Below are positions 1-9,363 of a stretch of DNA of 64,000 nt, piece after piece (within the stretch, counting starts at the first letter, position 1; each line of letters opens with the position of its first letter). The translations under genes and the position numbers were made by a program. The stretch spans positions 62,001 to 126,000 of the forward strand of contig NW_027043830.1 of the NCBI RefSeq assembly GCF_037102585.1, given 5' to 3'. The notes under the pieces were generated by a model that saw nothing but the letters and a program-made list of their open reading frames with translations, ran no database searches and was not told the origin of the DNA. Source of the DNA: Saccharomycopsis crataegensis (lineage: Eukaryota; Ascomycota; Saccharomycetes; Ascoideales; Saccharomycopsidaceae).

Positions 1-1
1 A

Positions 2-1111
2 TTGAAGAAAAGCTTGTATGGTTTGAAACAGGCTCCCTTGGTGTGGAATGAAAGAATCCACAGTGTTTTGTCGTCGCTTGGTTTTGTCAGAAACGGTGCT
101 GAATATTGTCTATATTCAAGGAAATCCGAAAAGTCTTTTGTGATGGTTGCCCTCTATGTTGACGACTTATTGATAGCTGGTACCTCAGATTTTGCTATTG
201 GAAAAGTCAAATCTGAATTGATGAATGTTTTCAAGATGAAAGACTTGGGAGTTGTCAAGAAATTTTTAGGCATGAATATTTCTCAAGATGATGGTGGTAT
301 CAACATGAGTTTGAAGGACTACATTGGTTCCATGTTGAAGGAATTTGGAATGGAGAATTGCAACCACGATAAGACGCCTACAATTTCTGGCCAAGAACTT
401 ACGTTGGTGGATGCCAATGCTGAAACATGTGATGCTACAGCCTATAGATCTTTAGTTGGAAAATTGTTGTTTGCTGCCAATACTGTTAGGAGCGATATTA
501 GTTATATCGTCGGTGTTTTATCAAGATATCTCAAGGAGCCAAAGGAGGTCCATTACAAGGCAGCTAAAAGAGTGTTGAGATATTTGAAAGGTACGAAAGA
601 ATTAGGTATAAGATATGAGGCTGGAGATAAAGGAGATGGTGAACTAGTTGGATATTGTGATGCTGACTGGGCTGGAGATAAGTCAGACAGAAAGTCTACT
701 ACTGGGTTTGTGTTCAAATATGCCAATGGTGCAATCACATGGAGATCTAAGAAACAAGCAACGGTTGCTCTTTCTACAGCTGAAGCAGAATATATGTCTC
801 TCAGCGAAGGTGTGAAAGAGGCATTGTGGTTGAAACAGGTCTTTGAACAGTTTGGCCTTAACACTGGTGCAGTGAAGATTTATGATGATAACCAGGGGTG
901 TATTGAAATGGCCAAACATCCAGCTTTCCATCACCGTACCAAACATATTGATATCAGGACTCATTTCATCAGGGATCACATTGGATCTGGGACAATTGAT
1001 TTGCAATACCTTAATACTGGAATCATGGTTGCTGACATGTTCACTAAAGGTCTTGCTGCTCCTCAATTCATAGAGCTAAGAAAGCTTTGTGGTATGGTGA
1101 CTTTGAATTGA
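2..1111 (+). CDS. Copia Gag-Pol C-terminus: reverse transcriptase end and RNase H (partial)
   Basis: C-terminal 369 residues of a copia Gag-Pol polyprotein; the true start is left of the window. The reverse transcriptase active site YVDDLL lies near residue 53. The copia RNase H follows, with the CDADWAGD motif near residue 220 and the STAEAEY motif near residue 260. The reading ends seven bases before the LTR, as in the two full-length sister copies. It acts in cytoplasmic virus-like particles to make cDNA. The match to the intact copies is almost perfect, so the family call is firm. Confidence 0.95.
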   Translation: MKKSLYGLKQAPLVWNERIHSVLSSLGFVRNGAEYCLYSRKSEKSFVMVALYVDDLLIAGTSDFAIGKVKSELMNVFKMKDLGVVKKFLGMNISQDDGGINMSLKDYIGSMLKEFGMENCNHDKTPTISGQELTLVDANAETCDATAYRSLVGKLLFAANTVRSDISYIVGVLSRYLKEPKEVHYKAAKRVLRYLKGTKELGIRYEAGDKGDGELVGYCDADWAGDKSDRKSTTGFVFKYANGAITWRSKKQATVALSTAEAEYMSLSEGVKEALWLKQVFEQFGLNTGAVKIYDDNQGCIEMAKHPAFHHRTKHIDIRTHFIRDHIGSGTIDLQYLNTGIMVADMFTKGLAAPQFIELRKLCGMVTLN

Positions 1112-1118
1112 GAGAGGG

Positions 1119-1520
1119 TGTTGAGTTGACAATCCAAAGTCATATATTGGGTTTTGTACAGATGGCTCAACGGTTAACACGGGTATCAATGTGTTGAATA
1201 GATCCTGGGTTCGAGTCTCGGATAAGACGGTTTATTTACCATGGCTGAGCAATATATAATCTGCATGTGATTATGACTCAGCCTAATAATTAGTCATTGT
1301 GCATATGATTAATCATCTAGAATGTTCTAGATGGATGTATGATTACAAATCATATATATTGGTCTTATTATAAATATGGGGCCTCTCCCCATAGTTTGAG
1401 TTTATATTTTGTTATTTAAATAGTTAGTTAGTTAAGAAGAATAAGAATAATAACAAGGATAATTTGATAGTATTTGTTATTGGTAATGACTACTGTAACT
1501 AGGGTTACAAAACTTCAACA
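1119..1520 (+). repeat. Copia family A 3' LTR (402 bp)
   Basis: The LTR starts TGTTGAG and ends TTCAACA, a short inverted terminal repeat. All four other complete family A LTRs in the window are also 402 bp. Inside it, in order, are tRNA-like A and B boxes (1163-1218), a heat-shock-element-like palindrome (1315-1332), a TATAAATA box (1369-1376) and a hairpin TATGGGG/CCCCATA (1375-1393) at the likely RNA start. Seen directly; the promoter roles are inference. Confidence 0.95.
1163..1218 (+). other. tRNA-like module with A box and B box inside the copia LTR
   Basis: TGGCTCAACGG (1163-1173) fits the Pol III A-box consensus, and GGTTCGAGTCT (1208-1218) fits the B-box consensus at 10 of 11 bases. 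The 34-base spacing is tRNA-like. A T-arm (CTGGG/CTCGG around the TTCGAGT loop) and an anticodon-arm-like stem (AACAC/GTGTT) can be drawn, but there is no acceptor stem, so this is not a tRNA gene. The same module occurs in every family A LTR of the window and is absent from the sister family B LTRs. Confidence 0.7.
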
Positions 1521-1860
1521 CCATATTTATATTAATCTCAATGGGTTCTAGAATGTTCCATGGAATTCTAGAAGGTTCCATAAGTTCTAGAAGGTTCCAT
1601 AAGTTCTAGAAGGTTCCATGAGTTCTAGAAGGTTCCATAAGTTCTAGAAGGTTCCATAAGTTCTAGAAGGTTCCATAAGTTCTAGAAGGTTCCATAAGTT
1701 CTAAAAGGTTCCATAAGTTCTAGAAGGTTCCATGAGTTCTAGAAGGTTCCATAAGTTCTAGAAGGTTCCATAAGTTCCATAAGTTCTAGAAGGTTCCATA
1801 AGTTCTAGAAGGTTCCATGAACAATGACTAACCACATAACTTTGGATTGCCAACTCAACA
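1521..1860 (-). repeat. Copia family B LTR, cut by the family A element
   Basis: An LTR of a copia family related to family A. Its own 5' end is at 1860, reading leftward: TGTTGAGTTGGCAATCC, almost the same as the family A start. It shares the TATA box and hairpin with family A but carries a tandem array of 19-bp units where family A has its tRNA-like module. Its far end was displaced leftward by the insertion of the family A element. It also ends the coiled-coil reading frame on its right. Complete family B copies are at 29,701-29,981 and 35,197-40,646 (split). Confidence 0.85.
1546..1816 (-). promoter_or_regulatory. Array of 14 heat-shock-element units in LTR B
   Basis: Fourteen units of the type TTCTAGAAGGTTCCATAAG (19 bp) follow one another. 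Each contains TTC-NN-GAA-NN-TTC, the heat shock element recognised by trimeric Hsf1. One unit is degenerate and one is followed by a 9-bp partial repeat. In the LTR's own orientation the array lies in U3, ending about 20 bp upstream of the TATAAATA box, which is a promoter position. The other two family B LTRs have four units each, so the array has expanded here. Binding by Hsf1 is inference. Confidence 0.75.
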
Positions 1861-3488
1861 AATTCACTGTTCTTCAAAAAATCTTTCGAACTTGATTGGA
1901 ATCTAATTTTCGATGAAATTGTGGTGCCAAGGTTTATGGCATCAGGACACAAGCTCTTGATATTGTTGAGATGTTGTGCCATATTTGAGTTGGAGAAAGC
2001 CTCTCCGTTCTTTTGGACCACCACATATTGTGTTGGCGAAGGTCTTGTGGTACCTTTGAGGGGTTTTGGAGCTATCTTCTTATTAAGCTTCGGTAAAGTG
2101 AATGGCTTCTTTGCCTCAGCTGAGGCTATAGCCCCCAAAAGTTTGGTTTCCAATTTCTTTAGTTCCTTTGGAGTAACTAAATTCTGATCCACTATAGAGT
2201 TGACTTTGGTGTCTGTGGTACTGGATTTATCTCTCAATCCCTTTATTTCTTTCTTGATTACGTTGATGTTGAAGAAATTCTTGTCAACTGTATCTTTCAA
2301 ACCTTGAAAAGATTTTTTTGTGGCCTTGTCTGATATCATTTCATTGCCAATATTTATCAACTGATCTATATTTTTATCATGGGACTTAATTTTCTTGGAA
2401 TGACTCTTCACTGTCGTTTCCAAGCTGTTGGATTCTTTTTTAAGCCTAGATATATATGAAGTGATTAATTTGAAGTCTTGGTTTGTGACCTTTGTTTCAG
2501 ATGTAGTTTCATTTTCATTCGCTTTGATTGCATCCAAGTTGTTTGAAACGTTGACTGAAAGGTCCTTTAGCCTTAAACCCAAAGTGTCTGATTCCTTTTT
2601 GATATCAGTAATCTGTGATTTGATTGATTTAATATCTTGGGTGGTGTCATTCATAGTTGATGAATTTTTATGTTCATTCACTTTCATTGTCACCATGCAT
2701 TCTTTAACTTCATCAGATAGTTTCTCAATTCTAATTGCGTGGTTCAAAGTATCTTGGTGTCTAAAGTCATTTTCAGTCTTAATGTTTTTTATGAACAAGC
2801 CATTTTTTTCAAGATTTGTTGAAAATTTGTTGATCTTGGATTGGAATTCTGAGTTGATCATCTCCACTTGGTTGGTTTTCTCAGCCAATTTTGTAGCTTG
2901 TAGTTCAAGAGAGGTCATTTTAGCAGACATTTCAGAGTTTGCGGAAACTATTGTGGCATGTTTGTTATCCATATCCTTGGTGTTATTCATCATGGATTCG
3001 TTCAATTCATTGACTTTAGTCATCACCTCTTCATTTCTTGTTTCAAGATCATCCTTCATTAACTTCATTTTATCATTTTGGTCCTTTACATACTTCTCCG
3101 TAGATTTGGATATCCTGCTGTCAAACTTTGGTTCCAAGTTTTCGAAAACCATTGGGGTCAATTTCGAGACCATGAAGGCAAGGTCGAGTTCATTTTTCAT
3201 CTCTTGATCTTCTGTCTCACTAAAATCTGCATGATCAAGGTTTGTCGGACGCATGTCTTTTGATGATAAATCTGATTGTACTTTGGAAACAGACTCTTTC
3301 ATTTTCCCTAAGTCTGTTTCAATATTAACAATCTTGTTATCTAATTCCTGAATAGCAATATCTGGAGTGGTGAATCCACCATCGCTTAAAGGAATAGAAA
3401 TACTCGAGTCAATGGTCTGTTTAATTTCATTGCATTCGGCTGCGCATTTAGCGTCAACGTTGGCGATCTTCTCATGTATTGTCTGCAT
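1861..3488 (-). pseudogene. Coiled-coil-rich reading frame, cut at its 3' end by an LTR
   Basis: About 542 codons starting at ATG 3488 remain before LTR B begins at 1860. The residual frame runs on into the LTR, so the native C-terminus is lost. The product is rich in Lys, Asp, Asn and Ser with long heptad-like stretches (roughly residues 30-440), then a basic Pro-rich stretch (PKLNKKIAPKPLKG, near residue 460) and a short globular-looking tail. I see no zinc knuckle, protease or other retroelement motif, and I do not recognise the family. It could be a host structural or kinetochore-type coiled-coil protein or an unusual element-borne protein. A 49-bp gypsy-LTR-like fragment lies just upstream (3515-3563) in the same orientation, and the frame stays open back into it. 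Confidence 0.5.
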
Positions 3489-3514
3489 TATGCTTGCATT
3501 ATCCGCAGCTGTTT

Positions 3515-3563
3515 TGAATCTTCTTGGTCGAGAACAATCATCGACAAGAAGCGGAGTGTAACA
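3515..3563 (-). repeat. Gypsy G1 LTR-start fragment
   Basis: On the minus strand this begins TGTTACACTCCGCTTCTTG and matches the first 49 or so bases of the G1 LTR at 45,556, including the hairpin CTTCTTG-TCGA/TCGACCAAGAAG. After that the similarity stops and the coiled-coil frame's leader begins. A similar 44-bp piece lies at 10,321-10,364. Confidence 0.75.
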
Positions 3564-3567
3564 AATA

Positions 3568-3898
3568 TGTTACAATCAGTGTGCAAGGGCACACTAGATT
3601 CTGGAATCAAGTGGAGATTACAGGCAGTATTTTATATCCAAAGAGACTTGTCCTTCCTAAACTAAATAAAGGTCTAAACTAAAGGAATGTTGAATCCTTA
3701 TATAAATGAAATGATTAAAACTAATAATGGGGTGTTGGACCCCTTCCCGGAATAAAGGACTAAAAGATAAGGGGTGGAACATAAGGTGATACCTTGATAA
3801 GGTAATACCTTGATGAGGTAATGCCGATCATGGGTTCCGTATGGTACCATACCGATGGTAACCAGGACACAACCTAACCATGATCCCATAATATAACA
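3568..3898 (-). repeat. G1b left LTR (331 bp)
   Basis: On the plus strand it begins TGTTACAATCAGTGTGC and ends ATAATATAACA. The body from about base 90 onward is shared with the G1 LTR, but the first part differs. It has its own hairpin AGTGTGC/GCACACT near the left end. Confidence 0.9.
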
Positions 3899-6800
3899 TT
3901 ATCCCCCCTCGGAGAATGAGTCGTCTCGATCATTATTACTAGCCATAAAGTCATCAAGTTCGTCGTGAAGTTGTATCCGTTTCTCATAAGGAATTTAAAC
4001 GAATCCAGGTTTTGGGGAACATGTACTGGGTCTGCCTTTCCTGGGTATATGACAACGCGTAGTCCTTTTCGAGATCAACAGTCATTTGGGTCTTCGATAT
4101 GTTTTCCTTTTTAATTCAAACCAACATTCCAAGCTTTCACTAATCCCAAATGTTGAACTTGATTCAACCATTAGCTGCTCATTTATCTTTTATCATAATT
4201 TCATAACATATTTCTCTCCAATGGTACCAGCACTCATAAGAATACTTCAAGGTCTTCCAAGCTTGTGATTGGACAACAACAACAGTGCACATTTGGTCGA
4301 AAGAAACCAACAGCGGCCTTGACTAAAACTGCTAAGGACCAAATTGTCCGAAGTTATACTATTCCGGAACCAACTGAGATGAGGACGAAGTAAAAGGATA
4401 AGGAATCACAAATCATGCTAATTCTTCTCATCATCGTTAACTTCAGTACTTCCAACCCTGCTTAGACAAGTTCCAAAATCTTTAAAATCCAAGATCTTTA
4501 TAACCTAATAACTGTCGGCTCGGTAAGCTCGGTCAGCTTCCCAACTCTCACATTAATTCAATGGGTAGCTTTATCCATTAATCACTAACTTCTTTCAAAA
4601 CTTCTAACCTGGACATACAATGCCAACGTATCAATTACCATGAATTCCAAATTCTTCTCTTCTTTAGTTTCTTCTCTGGTCTTCTCAAAATTTATTCCAA
4701 TCCAATTCTCACGAGATGCATAAAAAGGTCATTTCATTGCGGAGTAGTTAAGACTCATCGACGTTCCCAGTGAATAGGGTTAGCATACCTTTAGTTCAAG
4801 ATAAGCTCAGGAATTAGCAGTTATGACGGAGCTTCCTAGCTCTAATCACTCTTAGCCATTGTAAGAAGTAAGTCACTTGAACTAATATGATCGATGGATG
4901 ATGTCGGGAATTCTCTCCAGTGACCTCTTCCAGTCCGTACTCGGTCAATCCATCGTCCTGCTAGTTATTCCATTAACTCGCTTTCTCCTAACGATACAGT
5001 TCACAATCAATATTTTCGTAACGTCAATGATCAAATACATTTTTTGGCTTCTCTAAGTGATTCAATAGTGTGATGTATCTAATCAAGTACCTTGTTCATT
5101 TCATTAGGACATTGTTCATTTCATTAGTGCATTTACCGCATCTGGTTAACACTTCTCAGCCTTCAATTCTTTAATTTTCAAAACTGGATATATGATCAAA
5201 ACCCGTATCCTGTCAATTGACAACGATAGAGCTTCTTGGCTCAACCTTATCCCTTTCAGTCGAAATGTTCAAAAGCATGCCCTAGTTCATACTCTTCTGG
5301 CCTTATTCACTCCAATGCGATTCCACGATATATTACATCGCTCACGCACAATCCCTGTTCGACCTTAGGGTTGTATACCTCTTATACAACTTTGACAACG
5401 ATTATGACACTGCCTTAATCCTGTTACCAATATCAGCTTCTTGTCACTTTATACGCGATCCTCGCTTAACTCCGGAGCTATTCCAATTACCCCTTTGGAA
5501 TTATTAGCATTCCGATTCGATACCAGCTATCCTTTTTTTCACCGTAACATTGTAATCAAATAGGACTCTTCATTCTTCGGTTTGGAGATTCCAAGCAACC
5601 CGAGTAATGACTCTCCTTGGTCGAGCTCTATTTCGATTATCGAAATACCCATGACCCAAGGGAGGTTGCCAACCAAGCCGGAAACGATAATTTACATAGC
5701 TTTCTCCTAATCTGTTCTCGCGAATAGTTGACACTGATACATCCTTCTGTGGTTTGCATTGTTCACACAACTTGTGGACTTACCCTTATCAACCGCAGAT
5801 TAACTCTTTCCTGTAAACTCTGTGTTGAAAGTTCCAATGCTCCAATGTGTCAAGGTAATGTTGTACTGTGGCCTTTCGAAGTAACGAAACCGTTGTTTTA
5901 TTACTATCATTGTCACCCCACAGAACCAATGATCTCCGTTACCGCACAAATAACAAGAACACTGGAGACCAACTTATCAGACGAGTATCCCCACAGGAAA
6001 GGCTTTAATCACTCGTTTAATTTCCACGGATGCATCAATCTCAATCAATTGTTCGTAACAACATTTAGTAAGACTGTCGATATGACAGAACCTTCCTTTG
6101 CAACATGAACAACACAATTTATTAAACGTCTCTAGCTTCGGCACCAGTTGCCTTGGTCATCGTAAAAGTTTCCTTTCTCCAATCTTCCATACATCTGTAA
6201 GGATCATTCCTTCGATCCAAAATCAAATAGCGACTTTCCACGTCATCGCTTCGTATCACCTTTTAGTGACTACTATAATTTCAACTCAACAATCTCTAAG
6301 CGATGCTATTATCTCATCGCTCCGTAGTTACCAGCTTTCCGTAACCGATACAACTTTGGGACTTCTATCTCCCAATTCCGTTGTCACCCATATATTAATT
6401 CCGTTCCAGCACTAGAATACCGGAATTAACAAATAATGACTATACCACCAAACAAACCAATCTTCGGCGTAAGGATTCTAAGATCGTAACCTTTTCTAAC
6501 TATTTGGTTCTTGACCTAGGCTCCTCAATAATCACCAATATTTTATAGGAGAGGAATAAAATCCTTCCCAAACATAACTAGTCGGCTCTTGATCCTGACT
6601 CAGAAATGTGGCTTAACAATGAGCAAAAACAATAAACATCAAAAATAAACAATATAAACAAAACAACACGTCGTCGTCTTGTGGGAGTGGTTAGTGGCTA
6701 TTTGTTCCGATCTCAACCACTCCATAAGCAGGGTCATTTTGACACCTATAACGTGATCCTAATCGATCATAAAACCAAACACTCGTTTTCCTCAACGGTG

Positions 6801-7966
6801 TGAAATACGCAGGGCCACCGTGGCCCTGAGGTAACAAAATCCAGTCACGAAGGAGGCAGACAATGGTTCTCTTTTTGCCCGTTAAAATACACAAGGCCAC
6901 CAAAGTTCCTCATGTGACAAGTCAAAAACAAAAGTTACAACGTTCTCGTATAACGATGTAATGTAGCAGGGCATCCACAGCACCTGGGGTGACAACCGTC
7001 ACAAACAAAAATAATTTCATCGTTCTCTTATAACGAAGTAAAACAGACAGGGCTTCCACAGCACCTGTGGTGACAACAGTCACAAACAAAAATAATTTCA
7101 TCGTTCACTTATAACGATGTAAAGCAGTCAGGGAATTCGCGTCACCTGGCGTGGCGTTAAATCTTCAACACAATCAAGACAAACACATATGACGTCTTTT
7201 CTGACGAAGTAACCAAGACAGGGTCCTGCAGGTATATGAGGTAACTGTAATCATATTCGCATTATCGCATCCGACCTAGCGAAGTAAGATAGTCATGGTC
7301 GGAAAGATACTTCATATAACACAACGGTGGGTACATCCATTATGCCGTGGTGAGAAAAGGGTGAGTGACAAATTGTTCAACTCAGTTGCACTGAGATGAC
7401 ACGTAGCTTCGCTTCCATGACTTTCGCTAGCATAATGCAGCCAAGCTTAAGCTTGATCTCTTCGTAACCGTACCCACGTCTTCTCCAGGAACAGCATTAT
7501 ACACCAATGCCACTGCAACCGTGCGCCTGTCTCTGGTTTGGTATTTTCAGCTCCTGAACCTTATGACGGATTCCAGCACATCACTTTCACGACACCTTGG
7601 ACATTCCGAACATGATGGCCCACTCAAGGGTTCTCCTAGTTCGCTCTTCAGGTCGTTTCATAAATAAACCTTATTATTTCTGACCATTCACAGAACGCCT
7701 ATTCTCGGAAGAGTATTGCTTTGTCCCGTTTAGCATGTTTGTGCAACATTGATAGTTCGTAAAACTTCCATTATTCGGTCGAGTAAGCAACTAACCCCAC
7801 GGTGAAATGTAGCAATCACTCCATGTCAACTTGTGATAGCACACGTCGACTTCAATAATTCACCGGAAGCTCTTCTGCCATACTCCACTTAAGATCCCGA
7901 GTTAACCAACTAGGCTTCGCGGGGCACCAAGAATGAGGTGTCCTTAAACCTAGTGGTGCTACCAAA
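3899..7966 (-). other. G1b internal region, mostly non-coding
   Basis: The first 210 bp or so (3899-4110) resemble the end of G1 integrase. The remaining 3.8 kb has no reading frame over about 130 codons and no motif I recognise. Around 6914-7150 there are three clear units of about 81 bp, each with CATCGTT, TATAACGA and CACAGCACCTG-like blocks, and more diverged units on both sides. The primer binding site lies at the right end. This fits a large non-autonomous derivative better than simple decay, because the LTRs are only slightly diverged; that is inference. Confidence 0.6.
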
Positions 7967-8255
7967 TGTTACAATCAGTGTGCAAGGACACACTAGATTC
8001 TGGAATCAAGTGGAGATTACAGGCAATATTTTATATCCGAAGAGACTTGTCCTTCCTAAACTAAATAAAGGTCTAAACTAAAGGAATGTTGAATCCTTAT
8101 ATAAATAAAATGATTAAAACTAATAATGGGGTGTTGGACCCCTTCCCGGAATAAAGGACTAAAAGATAAGGGGTGGAACATAAGGTGATACCTTGATAAG
8201 GTAATACCTCGATGAGGTAATGCCGATCATGGGTTCCGTATGGTACCATACCGAT

Positions 8256-9096
8256 TTTTTTTTTTTTCCTTCAAAGTTCAATTTATTAATAAATATATAA
8301 TTATATATATCTATGTAAAATCTTATAAGCTAATGCTCATTATATATGTTAGGGAAAACCATATCCTATGGTGAAAAACCCTTTAGTGATAATTATTAGT
8401 ATTTAAATAAAATGTTTTTTTTCTTTTTTGTTTTGATCGACTATTCAGCTCCCAGTAGTAATGATATAAATCAAGTTGTTAATTGATGTGTTCCAATCAA
8501 TTTGGTTATGATATCTTAGGCGTGAGAGTTTGCGTTGATAGCATAGATAGCGGTCGATCTTTTTGATTGTTGATTCTGAATGATTGGGAGCGATTAAGTT
8601 ATTCCATGCTAATGGAATTGGGATTTTCAATCTTGACCATAACTCGGTTGATAATGGGCATTGAATTAGGAAATGGGTCATTTTGATCTTGACTTGGAGT
8701 TCTGGTGATTCATGTTGTTGGTCTTGGGAGACGGTTTCGAGCCCGCAATAGTGACATTTTCTATGTTGGTAAAAAAATTGTTCAGCACCTAAGTGGAATA
8801 TGTGTATGTTTTCGAAGTAACCAGGGCTATTATGTTGGTATTTGTGGAGTCTCTTCCAGAAAGAGTTTTGTTTCGTTTGGGTGACTTCTTGGATATTGGT
8901 TAAAGTGGTGGATAATTTATGTTTATCAATTCTGGCTCTTTTTTTCTTGCTTCCCTGTTTGTGTTCAAACTCCATGACCAGTTTTGGGATCTCCATTTGA
9001 TAGATAGTTGGTATACCGTCTTGAATGGACTTGGCAAGGTCTGAGTGTTTGATATTCATTGGGTTCAATGTTTGTTGTTGAGATATTGGTTTGGAC
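8256..9096 (-). mobile_element. 5'-truncated Zorro-type LINE (A family)
   Basis: On the minus strand this carries the last 218 or so codons of Zorro A ORF2, the 3' UTR with the conserved hairpin (around 8350-8380), and a poly(A) tail seen as poly(T) at about 8256-8267. Such 5' truncation and A tail are hallmarks of target-primed reverse transcription. It is near-identical to LINE A but lacks the Tc1 insertion found there, so its source was an unsplit copy. The duplicated target is only 6 bp. Confidence 0.9.
8445..9096 (-). pseudogene. LINE ORF2 C-terminal fragment
   Basis: C-terminal part of a Zorro A-like ORF2 protein with no start of its own; any upstream ATG in frame lies in the host LTR. 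It keeps the C-terminal zinc-binding motif of L1-type ORF2 (CHYCG near residue 105 of the fragment, followed by H and C about 30 residues later in HFLIQC). It lacks the endonuclease and reverse transcriptase, so it cannot function alone. Confidence 0.9.
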
Positions 9097-9158
9097 ACCG
9101 ATGGTAACCAGGACACAACCTAACCATGATCCCATAATATAACACACTATCCAGATAA

Positions 9159-9232
9159 GACTTCGTGGCCAAGCTGGTTAAGGCGTGCGACTGTTAATCG
9201 CAAGATCGTGAGTTCGATCCTCACCGAGGTCG
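9159..9232 (+). tRNA. tRNA-Asn (GTT)
   Basis: 74 nt with a 7-bp acceptor stem (GACTTCG/CGAGGTC, with one G-T pair), D-arm, anticodon stem TGCGA/TCGCA around loop CTGTTAA (anticodon GTT), T-arm GTGAG/CTCAC and discriminator G. No intron. A run of four T follows at about 9244, a weak Pol III stop. The end of the gypsy G1b LTR lies 14 bp upstream of the mature 5' end. Confidence 0.97.
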
Positions 9233-9363
9233 TCTACTTCTGTGTTTTGGAAATTATTTGGGGGTGTTATATTAGTGACGCCCATCCCATACTAATATAC
9301 AAATTTGTTGTATCTTTTTTATCCCGAACAAATTAACCTTTGAATATGTAGTAAAGGAAAGTA

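Larger units (their letters stand above)
1..1520 (+). mobile_element. Copia (Ty5-like) LTR retrotransposon, 3' part only
   Basis: This is the 3' part of a Ty1/copia element; the rest lies outside the window. It holds the end of pol, a purine-rich tract (about 1110-1118) and a 402-bp LTR. It is nearly identical to the full-length copies at 20,775-25,939 and 35,294-40,458, so it is a recent insertion of the same family. It sits inside an LTR of a related family, whose remainder starts at 1521. What is visible looks unbroken. Confidence 0.95.
3568..9144 (-). mobile_element. Gypsy G1b element, decayed or non-autonomous, with nested LINE fragment
   Basis: Two 331-bp LTRs (3568-3898 and 7967-9144, the latter split by a LINE fragment) bound a 4-kb internal region. 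The minus-strand primer binding site next to the right LTR (7946-7964) fits the 3' end of initiator Met tRNA. A polypurine tract adjoins the left LTR. Only about 200 bp at the left internal end match the end of G1 pol; the rest has no long reading frame. The LTRs differ at about five of 331 sites, so the insertion is fairly young although its interior is non-coding. Its right end is 14 bp from tRNA-Asn. It is broken or was never autonomous. Confidence 0.8.
7967..9144 (-). repeat. G1b right LTR, split by a LINE fragment
   Basis: LTR sequence runs 7967-8255 and resumes at 9097-9144. Between them is an 841-bp LINE fragment flanked by a 6-bp duplication, ACCGAT (8250-8255 and 9097-9102). Without the insertion the LTR is 331 bp, matching the left copy. 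It ends 14 bp before the tRNA-Asn gene. Confidence 0.9.

Noticed and set aside
1163-1218. A complete tRNA gene in the copia LTR
   Set aside because: A and B boxes and a T-arm are present, but no 7-bp acceptor stem can be formed and the anticodon-like loop is too long.
1546-1816. CRISPR-like array of 19-bp repeats
   Set aside because: The units are directly adjacent with no unique spacers, lie in an LTR promoter of a yeast, and fit the heat shock element pattern.
2428-3207. Plus-strand 259-codon frame opposite the coiled-coil gene
   Set aside because: It is the antisense shadow of a Lys/Asp/Ser-rich coiled coil, giving a Phe/Ser-rich product without recognisable features.
4000-7900. Small frames of 60-126 codons in the G1b interior as host genes
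   Set aside because: None has a domain or a convincing start, and they lie between the two LTRs of one element.
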